Positions 47,371-57,205 of a DNA stretch of 64,000 nucleotides are shown one piece after another (position 1 is the first letter of the stretch; every line of letters starts with the position of its first letter). The position numbers and the translations under genes were made by a program. This stretch comes from Scilla litardierei (lineage: Eukaryota > Streptophyta > Magnoliopsida > Asparagales > Asparagaceae): positions 97,359,128-97,423,127 of the forward strand of contig CM061133.1 in assembly GCA_030789695.1 (NCBI GenBank), written 5' to 3'. The notes beneath the pieces were generated by a model. It made no database searches and had not been told where the DNA came from. It was given only the letters and a program-made list of their open reading frames with translations.

Positions 47371-48935
47371 CATGTCTTGTCTTGTCTTGGGGTTTGGGGT
47401 TGGGTTGAGCGTGCGCACGGCAAGAGGGTCTGATCCCCCTCGAACCGTAAGGCGTGAACCCTTTCGTGTCTCACTTGTCTTGTCCTGCCTTGTTTCCGTC
47501 ACGTCACGTCTTGTCTTGACACCTGTAGGCTAGTCCCGTAGTTGGTAGCACACACTACGACTACTACTTGTCCCGTTTTACTTTCCTGATGCGTTACTTC
47601 CTGTCGTGTTACTCTGTTATAACCACAGCATGTTAATCAACCAGTAAACTGTTGTGTAAAAGAACCTCAGCATGCTAATCAACCAGTAAACCGTTGTTTA
47701 AAGTTCGGTGCACTTGCAGTAAAGTCTAACCCTTCTTGTAGACTTTACCTGACGTACAGTTCCTTTTTCTTGGGTGTTGTACGTCAGGTATTTAGCCAGA
47801 GTTCGTGGACGAGACAGTCTCACTGGAGTACGAGGAGCCGAGGACGTCGACCCAGAGCACGTGCCTGACGAGGACCAGACCTAGCGGTCATTGTTTTAGT
47901 CGTCACTTTCAGAGGTTGCTACTTTTCGGTTTGTCTTTAAACCTTTGTTGCCATGCTTAGGCTTCTTTTAGACTTTGTACTTGCTGGATAACATATCTCT
48001 AATTTAATGAATGCAATATCTTTTTCCGTACTTTTGTTGTTTCGAACTATAAAAATGCAAGAACCTGAAATTCTTTTAAAATGGTATCTCTACAGACGCT
48101 TATTGGGTCCGAGCTTCTAAAGCTCTGGCCTAAGCGGGCCTCGTCACGTTTCGCTTCCGTCCATTTTGGGAAGCGGGGCGTGACAACAAGCATTGTAGCA
48201 AAGCTATGCATTCACAGAAATACTTAAAGGATGCAATGACATGACAATTTATTTGCGTACTGTTAATGGAAAGTAAACATGACATGGTAATTGTGCAACA
48301 TGCTAAATATCGAAACTAGCTTCGTTGTCAAGCTAGTTCCCCAATTTTGCGCCTAGGCGAGTATCATTTCGTCGCCTAGTCTCTTTTACGCCTACAACAA
48401 GCAAAATGGCCTAAAACATGGCCCTAACCCTAAGTGGTAAGTTTCACTTGTCTAGCACCGGGGATGACGATCACGAAGGTTCGTCTCGCGGATGCTAATC
48501 TACGGGGGAAAATCGCTGTTATGAGGAAACAATCATCAAACAACATGAAATTTCATTAGGGTTTCATAAAAATACAAATAGGTTATGAAAACATTGAGAG
48601 ATCGATTTCTTACCGAGAGGAGGCGGAAGAAACACTCCGGAGAACCCTAGGACCAGATCTGGAAACAAATGGAGAAGTTTGGAGAACTAGGGTTTTTGGG
48701 GGATTTTGGGGATTTGATGAGATTTTGGGGAAGATGAGAGGTAGAATGAGTTGATGGAGGGTTTAGATGATTGATCTAGGGCTTGGGATGAAGGAATAAG
48801 GCTTGGTGGAAGATGGGGGCTCAATGGGGGAGAAACTAGGGTTTTGGGTCGAATGGAGGAAGAAGAAAACGTTTGGGAGGGGTATAAATAGGATGGGCTG
48901 GCGGCTGCCCAGAAATTAGGGTTTTAACACAGATT

Positions 48936-49360
48936 AGTCGGTCAAAGAGCAACCACTGACCGACTAGTTTGGCAACTAGTCGGTCGGTCGACCAACGCAG
49001 ACCGACTAAGTGTAAACAGTAACTCCTGTACAGAATAGGATTTAGAATTAGTCGGTCCATGAACAAATACTGACCGACTAGTTTAACATCTAGTCGGTCG
49101 ATGAACGTTCTTAGACCGACTAAGAGTGAACAGTATTGATACTAAAATTAAGTTGAAGAGTTAATCGGTTAAAGAAGCATTGCCGACCGACTAGTTTGCA
49201 ACCTAGTCGGTCAACCAACGTTCTTAGACCGACTAACGATAAACAGTAACTCCTGAATAATTTAGAAAGCCAACTAGTCGGTCCAAGAAGGATTGCCGAC
49301 CGACTGGATCGTCATCTAGTCGGTCGGTGGCCCTTCTTATACCGGCTAACGTGCACCAAA
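48936..49360. repeat. Four-copy 113 bp tandem repeat built of AGTCGGTC/GACCGACT arms
   Basis: Units begin near 48936, 49050, 49163 and 49276. Each holds arms in the order AGTCGGTC, GACCGACTAG, CTAGTCGGTC, GACCGACTA with 6-14 bp spacers, so several alternative hairpins can form. On the element's minus strand the array sits just upstream of its TATA-like box. Confidence 0.85.
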
Positions 49361-49623
49361 AGTTCCGATACGGAGCGCGGAGCTCCGGGATCGATTCCTA
49401 AGACTCCTATTCTTGATCTAAAAGTAAGATACGATCGTTATGAAGTCCGTCACGAATGACATACTTCGAAATCGACAATCCTAAGGAAGAAACGAGAAAA
49501 TACGACGAATCGATCGAAAATGAAAGCTACGGAGACGAAAACCACACATGAGGAGAAAATCCACCAAAACATATATTATATTATAATAAATCCAGATACA
49601 TGAAAACCAGTCGTTACAAAATA

Positions 49624-50723
49624 GCTCTTCAAGCTAAGGAAGAAGAAGATGATGACCTTGATGAGGAGCAGGAACTGATGGTCAGAGGATTCAGAAGGTA
49701 CATCAAGATAAAGCAGGAAAGAGCTGAAATGACAAAAAGGTTTAATCGTTCTAATAAATTTAATCCGGCTAAAAATTCTTCTGAGCAGAATACTATTGAT
49801 CAAATACTTTGCTGTAAATGCAGGAAGCAGTGACATTATATGAAAAATTGCCCATAAGGAAAGAATAACACTGCGGAGAAGAAAGGAAAATCTTTGGCAG
49901 TAACGTGGAATGAGGATAGCGAGGATGAGACTCAGGAGGAGACTGCACACTCCTCCCTCTGCTTGATGGGAGATCATGATGAGGTAAAAACATGTACTAA
50001 AGCTGAACTTCTAAATATTTATGAACAAATGAAAGATGAAATTGATGATTTAGAATCTACTATACATTGCTTTAGAAATGCTAACTACGAACTACATCAA
50101 GAAAATTGTGACATGTTAATAGAAGTTGATAAACTGAAAGCAATTGATGCATATAAAGCTACCATTGATGTGTTGAAAAAGAAAAAGTCTAGCATACATG
50201 AAAAAGCTGAATGCCAAAAATGTCCCACATTTATAAAATAAAATGAAATGCTTATAGAAAAAGTTATAGAACTAGAAAAGAAGATTGGAAATTTAAAAAG
50301 AATGAGGTAGAAAACAAAAAGGCTTTTATCAGCAAATGTATCATGCTTGTGAATGAAAACATGTATTTAAAATCTAAAGTATCTGATCTTGAGCTAACCA
50401 TTAAAAAATTTGGAGTTTGAAAGCAATCATTAGACATTATTCTTGGAATTCAGATACATGGGAACAATAGGCGTGGTTTAGGCTATGGAAATAGAATTAA
50501 TGAAAAGCCAAGAGTTAATAAAAAGATGCAAAAAGAAACTGGAACTGGAAGAAGTGTTTTTCCTAAGTGCTTTACATGTGGATGTGTAGGTCATACTTCT
50601 TATCGTTGCATTTATAGGAACAAAAATATGAAGTTTAAGAAAATATTGGTTCCTAAAAGTTTGTTGACTAACATGAGTGGACCTTGTTGGATTCCAATGT
50701 CACACATAACATCTTCTGTGTAG
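49624..50723 (+). pseudogene. Copia gag, C-terminal part, of element 2
   Basis: Resumes with ALQAKEEEDDDLDEEQEL, parallel to element 1. Zinc knuckle 1 is damaged: CCKCRKQ, stop, HYMKNC (about 49810-49853), where Gly became TGA. An acidic and coiled-coil-like region follows, with further stops and frameshifts around 50240-50420. Zinc knuckle 2 (CFTCGCVGHTSYRC) is intact. The end, GPCWIPMSHITSSV, stops at TAG 50721-50723 inside GTAGGTAAG, exactly as in element 1. No pol follows. Confidence 0.86.
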
Positions 50724-51173
50724 GTAAGATGGATGGGCAAGGAACTATGGATTGGATGTCGCATTACATTGAACTTCCTTAGCTAAACGACAACGCGAAG
50801 GTATGACTTCTTGTTTGAGCTCACTGTATACCTTCATAGGATTTTTGATGTGCTTGATTGTTTTTATTTGTGTGCTAGTTTTTGCTTGGTAGGAGGCCTT
50901 ATTTCATTATAAACAAAAAATTGAAAAATTGAAAAAAAAAATTACAAAAAGCTATAGAAATGGTGCTTATTGTGTATTCTTCTTTTGGAGCATTAAATTG
51001 GTATTAAAGAATGATATCTATATCCATGTAGAAATTGATGTATTATTGTTATGGCTACATGTGCATGTTTGACTATCCAAATAACAATGACATGTTTAAT
51101 GATTTGAATAATTTGATTTCTACACCTACACTTTCACTTCCACAAGTATTAAATGTATTTATACATATGGAGA
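50724..51173 (+). other. Structured post-gag region of copia element 2, left part
   Basis: Non-coding but alignable to 17964-18400. It preserves GAAGGTAT (50797-50804) with ATACCTTC (50828-50835) and the CTACACCTACACTTTCAC block (about 51120-51137). Confidence 0.72.
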
Positions 51174-51405
51174 CATCTTGTAAGGATCGTCTTACCCTTG
51201 CAATACTAACAACAACACACTAGAGGGAGGGGGTGAATAGTGTAATGACACAAATTACGTATTTAAAAATTAAACTTGCAAATGCGGAATTATAAATGCA
51301 AGAGGAATTTAAACACCACAACAATCCAAACGTAAACACAAGATATTACCCTTGTTCCCCAAACTTGGGTACATCCAGCCACACCAATATCCACTATAAT
51401 TCTCA

Positions 51406-51671
51406 CACAGAGAAGTGAATACAATCTCACACAGAGATACCTCGCACAGAGGATTTGGATCTCCACACAGAGAAATCCTTACTCTCACACAGAGAGACTT
51501 CACACAGAGGATTTAGGATCCCACAAAGAGATATCCTTGCTTTCACACAGAAAGACTTATGCTCTCTCACAGAGAGACTCAAACTCTCACATAGAGAGAT
51601 CTCAACCAACCCTCACACAGAAGGTTATACTCTCACACAGAGAGTAACTAGCTTTCACACAGAAAGCTAGG
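51406..51671. repeat. Minisatellite of covarying hairpins with CACACAG loops
   Basis: About 13 units of 15-30 bp, each a short stem around TCACACAGA. Stems vary in concert: CTCTC/GAGAG, ATCTC/GAGAT, CTTTC/GAAAG, ACTCTC/GAGAGT, AGCTTTC/GAAAGCT, and AACCCT with AAGGTT. The loop is nearly constant. Confidence 0.85.
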
Positions 51672-52030
51672 GTTTCAAAGAAATAACAAAGTAAAACAAA
51701 TACTCTTACCTATGCCTTGAGATGAACTTACTCATAAATGAATGCAAGGCATGGAAGAGGATCTCCAAGTGATGAGATTATCTTGAAAGCACTTGGATGA
51801 TTTCCCTTGAGCTTGACTTCAATGCATGAAGGAGTGAATGAGCTCTAAGAGGGAAATGAGAGAGTTTGAGAGTGGCTTAATTAAACTCTAAAGATTTTCA
51901 ATAGAATCAAGAAGTTCTTATGAACACAGCCCTCTCATATATATAGAAACCCTATAGGAACTCTCAAAAGCAAAGAAAACAGCCAAAAACAAAACGCTGC
52001 AACGGCTAGATTTTGGGCTGAAACGTCACC

Positions 52031-52560
52031 GACAGTCGACTAATGAACAAATGACAGTCAACTGTCCAACGGATAGATAATAACCGACGGCTATAATCTG
52101 AGCCTCGACAGTCGACTGAAGAAGTCGATACAGTCGACTGAAAACAGGACATGCGCCTGTAAAACCTTCAGCAGGCGACTGCTGCAGGGGATGGAATAAA
52201 ACAGAGAGATGCACTCGTACTCTCAGTATGCATACAGGCGACTGATGAACAAAATACAGTCGACTGTAAAATAGACAGGCGACTGTTTATCCTTCATCAG
52301 TCGACTGCTACATTGAATGGAAATAAACAGAGAGAAGCAATTTTCGCACTTACGCCTTCCAGACAACTGTTGATCATTTCAAAGGCGACTGTAAATATAC
52401 AGACGACTATAAATACTTCATCAATCGACTGATGCAAAAAGCTCAAGTAGAGTCAATAATAAGTTGACTTGAGCAGTGCACCACAGTCGACTGTAAAAGG
52501 CTCGACAGGTGACTGGAATCACCCAGTCGACTGTAAAACCTTCAGCAGGCGACTGTATGA
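52031..52560. repeat. CAGTCGACTG/CAGGCGACTG motif array in the solo LTR
   Basis: About 18 dispersed copies of a 10-mer. Many are the perfect palindrome CAGTCGACTG; the rest are one-base variants such as CAGGCGACTG and CAGTCAACTG, often in pairs about 20-30 bp apart. On the minus strand the array lies directly upstream of the TATA box. Confidence 0.85.
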
Positions 52561-52997
52561 GAGCCAGAGACTCCAAATGAGTCTTTGGTCAAGATGAGCC
52601 TATTGGGTTGTATTCTATGATAATCCAAAGGCTCACTAAGATGGTTAAATGCATATGCATGAATGGATAAACCAACTAACAATGCATTACATTAATCCTA
52701 GACTCAAAAAGATAGAAAGCAATAAATGACATTACATGGATTACAATGCTTTCCTTAGAGTCTATGGCTTCAATCAGGATGCCTTGAAGCTCCCCATCAT
52801 CTCCAAGCTTTGGCACCCCTTGAGTCCAAGCTTTGGTCATTCTCCACTTAATGTCCATCCTTACACCAAGTGTTTAGTCTCCAAAAATGATATTCTTGAA
52901 ATGTTAACTATGAGACTAAAACAACAGAGTCATTAGCAATAACATAATGTTGTGATCATCATCAAAATGGTATGAAACACCAATACTCAACACATCT

Positions 52998-53887
52998 TTC
53001 ATGAAATATTGGAAAGTGAATGTAGGAGGATAAATTAACTGAAATTCTGCGGGATATGATGTGTCTTGCCTTGGATAAAGAATAGAGCTCAACAGAATTG
53101 TATTTATTCAAAAAAAGGAATATAAAAACAAAAATGAAAAAGAACGAAAAGAGCTCCGTATGAAAAATGGATATGATCCTTGGCAACAATACAACCAACG
53201 AGTATCCAATATATGCTTCAAGAGTAAATTTTAGCATTGGAGTTATACGCGTCAAGCAATGCCACCCCATATCTAAGAGTCCTCATAGGCTATATTTTGG
53301 TGTGGTAACTTGAACTCATTTTTAATGAAGCGGGGAAAATCAGTCCGAAATAATGTCATGTTGCAAGGAAAAGTGGATTGGTTTTGGTTGATTTTCTTGA
53401 AGAGTCTCCTTATATACTTAATATTTAATCATCACACTAACACGATGGTGTAGAAGTCTTTGTTATGATGTTCATTGGATATAGCTTGGTTGTCCTAAGA
53501 ATGTCTACATGCAAGTGTTTGTTATAATTTATAATGCTCTCTTTTTGCATGGGATATGACATTGACTTCGTGAGTCCACTTTTGATGATAACAAAAGGGG
53601 GAGAATATTTTTGGTGAAGATTTGGTGTGCTTAATGAATAAGTTGTTTAATGAATAATTTTGGTGTGCTTAATGAATATTTGTTCAAAGGGGAGCATGAA
53701 TATATTGTTCAATAGGGAGCATGAATATTGGGGGAGCATGCATATAGGTTGAACACATTGCACATCATTGTTACACCATTACATATATCCTCCATCATCA
53801 CACTTCACACACACACACACACTAATACCACGATGACATTATTTGGATGGTTATTGCACAAATCTTATATATGGTTTGTCATCATCA
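52998..53887 (+). other. Structured post-gag region of copia element 2, right part
   Basis: Alignable to 18420-19245 (GCTCCGTATGAAAAATGGATA, GTCAAGCAATGCCACCCCA, GGTAACTTGAACTCA). It contains GGAAAGTGAATGTAGG (53011-53026), TGGATA/TATCCA (53168 and 53213) and four purine tracts before the true PPT (about 53594, 53686, 53711 and 53729). Confidence 0.72.
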
Positions 53888-53900
53888 AAAGGGGGAGATT
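53888..53900 (+). promoter_or_regulatory. Polypurine tract, copia element 2
   Basis: AAAAGGGGGAGAT, identical to that of element 1, directly before TGTTGGATAC. Confidence 0.9.
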
Positions 53901-55736
53901 GTTGGATACAACGATCGATGACTTCGTGTTTGATGATAACAAACATGTGTGAATGTTTTGATGTGAGTTCTAAGTGTTTCAGGACTGGCAAGCTCGTAAA
54001 TACTTAAAGGGGGACTTGGTCAAAATGATGGAGAAAATTACAGTTCGTTTGCAAAGTGGACTTGGTAAAAAGATGGAGAGATAAGGAAGAAATCATATCC
54101 AAATCATTTGGTGATTAATTCAAATCAATTGGTGATTAATTCAAATCAATTTGTGATTATTTCAACTCCAACTCAAATTCCATATTCATATCAAATCCCA
54201 CACATACATGTTTCAAATTCTATTCAAATTCATATCTCTTTCAAATCCCTACAATCAAGGGATTGCTCTTGAGCCAAACTCTTCCCCACGTTTCCCTACT
54301 TAAACCCGCATCAACATTGAGCAAAAGAGATGATGCGACCAAAAGCAAAAACAAAAAATAAAACCTAGTCTCCAATACCCATTGCTGCAAGTCCTTGTCT
54401 CCAACAAAAAGGGGCAAAGCAGCTTTCCTCTTAAAAAGACAACGCACGCAGGCCCTCATCTCGAAAGAAAGCACAACCATCTCTGACTTCATCATCTTCG
54501 CAAGGGCACAACGTCTCCGACTTCATCATCTTTGCAAGGGCGCAACGTCTCCGACTTCATCATCTTCGCAAGGGCACAACTGTCACCGAGTTCATCGACA
54601 AGCTGTCGTGACCTTCCTCCCTACTGTCATCGTTGAGTGTTTGTTATCGTTCATCTTCGTGCCCCCGAAGTCCTCTCGAACTACTGTCGTCGACCGTCGC
54701 GGTGCAAAGATCTTGCTACCGTCTTCAACATCCTTTTGTCTTCTCTAACATCAAGGAAGAAAGCGCACTTTTTGCCACCGAGAGCCATCTAGCTTGCCAC
54801 TGAGACCACCCATGCTGCCGAGGAGAGCACCGCCTTGAAGATCCATCGACTGGCTGCCAGACTCTTGCTGTCGTTCGAGGAGGTTGCCGCTATTCATTGC
54901 TGGCTACGTTCACAATCACCTTGCCATCGTGTTTTTGTGCTCGTTGTCGTGAAGAACATCACGCTCCTGCCATCTTCTCGCCTCCACAACGAGACAGGTG
55001 CAACATCTCCTCCAGACCGTCGATGAGACCTCTCGCTACCAAGATCATCCACTGTCGAAGTCTCTTCTCGCTGCTGTGAACGTGATCGAATGCCTTGCTG
55101 ACGTGGGAACACCTGCATGCAAAAGTTTGTTTTGTTGTTGTGTGCACATCCTGATTTGATTTGAGTTGCACTTGAATTACTATACGCAAAGACCAGATTG
55201 CTCTTCATGCTCGTGGAGTCACAGATTAAGACCAGATACCTTAACAAGACTACATTCACGTCAGATTGGACCTGACGATGTGCTGATTGACAGAGACTGC
55301 AACACCAACACAAACCGAGTGTTTCTAAACTCTTTATCACTTTATATTTGTGTACTTGGTGTGTTGATATTTGTAGTACACTTAAACATTCGTTTTTTGG
55401 GGACTTGACTAGTTGGGGCTAGTCAAGAGAGCACGTTTACTAGATTAGTAGTGGTTGGCACTTTGGTGAGTGCAGTACTGAACTTGGTGAGCGTAGAGTT
55501 GGGGCTCGTAGCTCTTTATAGTTGTCCCATTGATACTATTGAATCTAGTAATTTCTTTGGGGCTGGAGTTGGTCGTTGGGATGACCGAACCAGGGTAAAT
55601 CTCTCGTGCAATCTGTGATTGTCTTATTTGCACTTTCTTTACTCTGTGGCTGATTGATTGTGCCGAATATTGCATGTGTTATCTAGAAGATTTCTTATTA
55701 GCCTATTCACCCCCTGGCTTAGATCTAGATCCAACA
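53901..55736 (+). repeat. 3' LTR of gag-only copia element 2
   Basis: 1836 bp. It aligns with 41528-43353 but with many single-base and small indel differences (noticeably more than between the LTRs at 343 and 4491), then the ACAAC duplication. Confidence 0.9.
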
Positions 55737-55741
55737 ACAAC

Positions 55742-56290
55742 TATTTCTGCTTTAGCAGTTTCAACCCGCTACTATCAAAGAAATATTTTGTAGTGCTTCG
55801 AAACCGTTGAAATATTAAAAAATAAAAAAAGAAGCATTTTGAAGAACACGTGTGAAGGCGGGGAAAATTATTTTTGGTTTTAGTGGGTTCGAAATATTTT
55901 GTAGCGGTTCAAAACCGGTACAATATAAAAACCATTAAAAAAGAAGCGGCAGGAAGAACCCACGAGAAGGCGGGGAAAATCATTTTTGGTTGTAGCAGTT
56001 TCGAACCGCTAGAAAAGCTATAAACTTTCCATTGTAGCGGTTCGAAATGTAATTTGTAACCGCCATAAAAAGACATTATTATATTAATTTTTCGAAATAA
56101 AAAACTGCTAGAAACATAATTTATAATGGTTCGGAACCGCTACAAAACATTGCATGTGGTTTGTTTTCAGCGGTTCGAAACTGCTAGAAACGAAGTTTTT
56201 GTCGCCTGATTTTGTTGCGGTTTCTTAAACCACTTGAAATGTTATTAGAGGCGGTTTCGAACCCTCAGAAATCCATTCGCAACCCACTTC
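55742..56290 (+). repeat. CACTA-like subterminal repeats (TAGCGGTTCGAAACCGCTA type)
   Basis: About ten AGCGGTT/AACCGCT units in both orientations, many arranged as TAGCGGTTCGAAACCGC, consistent with the subterminal region of a CACTA transposon whose left tip is at 41464. No matching right terminus (GTAGTG with a 3 bp duplication) was found, so the element is truncated or decayed. Confidence 0.6.
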
Positions 56291-56389
56291 TACCATTCGC
56301 CTTTCTTGTTGTATGATCCCCCAAAAAGCTTTAATTTCTTCATCTTTGGAGATCATCACAATTGTTGCAGAAACCGAATAGAGACATGA

Positions 56390-57194
56390 ACAAATTTACC
56401 AATTAGGTTAGGCTGAGTCGCGGACCAGGTCGCTCTCTTTAAGACGTTTCGTGGTTCTATCCAAGATTGTGCAAGCAGTGTACAGCCACGCCGTCCTCAG
56501 GATGAAACAGCCTAGAATTTCCTTTGTATACGATCAACTCTGCACTGGAAGATGATTTGCAAGAGCAAACACCACACCAACAAGGTACTACTGCTCGAGA
56601 ACAAAATAATGTTGGAGAGAAAAATTTGTGTGTGGAAAACTACAGTGAGAATAGAATTTTCGGAAGCAAAATTCTTCGTAGAGAGATTTTCGCATATCCC
56701 CAAATGGAAACCACGCTCCAGTTTTCTAAGGAAAGCAAAACGAGAAAAAGCTATAGAGGCAAAACGTGGAATTAAAACAGTGGAGTAAATTGTGGATTTG
56801 AGAGAATAATGGGGAATAAATTCTGGATCTGAATGTTAATAAAAACGTTTGAATTTGAAACGTTAATAATGAAAACATTTGAATTCAGTTTCAAAATTTG
56901 AATTTTGAACTAGAAAGTAATTATTTTATTCAAAAATAATGTATGCGTGCACGACACGTCATGATCGGCCGGTGGGCGGGCGACGGCGACGGCACGTGCG
57001 TATTGAACCCATATTCATGTAAGCATATCCCCTTCACAAAAGAGTCGTACCCTTTGGGCACACCCCCATGGCTAAACAAAAGCCTTATATACTCCTCCAA
57101 AGCTGTATTTCCAATCAATGTGGGACTAAACCTTTTTGGAGGGAAAACCAAGAGAGAGTCCAAATTCATTTGAAAAAATTCAAAAGTTCCAATA
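56390..57194 (-). repeat. Copia-type LTR on minus strand, left edge uncertain
   Basis: On the minus strand a purine tract (AAGTGGGGGAT, 57205-57195) precedes TATTGGAAC, an altered TGTTGGAAC-like start. A TATA box GTATATAAGG lies at 57092-57083. The LTR runs to somewhere near 56390. It is placed and oriented as the 3' LTR of the pol relic at 58742-60681. Confidence 0.6.
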
Positions 57195-57205
57195 ATCCCC
57201 CACTT

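Larger units (their letters stand above)
45145..48185 (+). mobile_element. Plus-strand gypsy solo LTR nested in the minus-strand solo LTR
   Basis: 3041 bp, TGTAACAGCC...GGGGCGTGACA, duplicated target ACAAG at 45140-45144 and 48186-48190. TATA-like TTTTATATTTAAAC near 45727-45740, a very GC-rich block 45780-46400 with palindromes, a four-unit tandem repeat 47141-47370, a stem-loop at 47748-47788 and a terminal inverted repeat. Its 3' end (ACGCTTATTG, AAGCGGGCC, GGGAAGCGGGGCG) is homologous to that of the tandem-array LTRs. Confidence 0.93.
44099..49618 (-). mobile_element. Minus-strand gypsy solo LTR, split by a second solo LTR
   Basis: The plus-strand edges are TGTCACGCCCCG (44099) and CGTTACA (49618), with AAATA duplicated at 44094-44098 and 49619-49623. 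Without the nested LTR and its duplication it is about 2.47 kb. Orientation is minus by homology of its 44099 end to the 3' ends of the LTRs at 48185 and 28279. On the minus strand: palindrome array (49360 to 48936), TATA-like CCTATTTATACC (48892-48881), pyrimidine-rich leader, stem-loop at 44584-44544, terminal inverted repeat. It inserted into copia gag. Confidence 0.92.
51179..52992 (-). mobile_element. Minus-strand solo LTR, 1814 bp
   Basis: Bounded by TG/CA with CATCT duplicated at 51174-51178 and 52993-52997. On the minus strand it starts TGTTGAGTATTGG and ends GACGATCCTTACA. Order on that strand: GTCGAC-type palindromes (52560 to 52031), TATA box (CTATATATATG, 51947-51937), leader with a donor-like CATAG|GTAAGAG (about 51710), hairpin minisatellite (51671 to 51406), and the CTATTCACCCCCTCCCTCTAG terminal block. 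Lineage is not certain; the terminal block resembles copia LTRs. Confidence 0.9.
41528..55736 (+). mobile_element. Gag-only copia-type element 2, host of three nested solo LTRs
   Basis: LTRs 41528-43353 and 53901-55736, both TGTTGGAT...CCAACA, flanked by ACAAC at 41523-41527 and 55737-55741. Once the insertions at 44099-49618 and 51179-52992 (with their duplications) are set aside, the internal region is about 3.2 kb: PBS, gag, a structured non-coding region and PPT. No pol is present. The two interruptions prove it was already resident when the solo LTR families were active. It is the sister of element 1 at 14114 but clearly diverged from it. Confidence 0.92.

Noticed and set aside
51406..51671. 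CRISPR-like look of regularly spaced short repeats
   Set aside because: Units are variable in length, spacers are not unique, stems covary and the context is a plant LTR. The same applies to 52031-52560.
55790..55795. GTAGTG as the right end of the CACTA element
   Set aside because: The flanking triplet (CTT) does not match the left flank (GAA), and the sequence reads as a variant of the internal GTAGCGGTTCGAAACC repeat.
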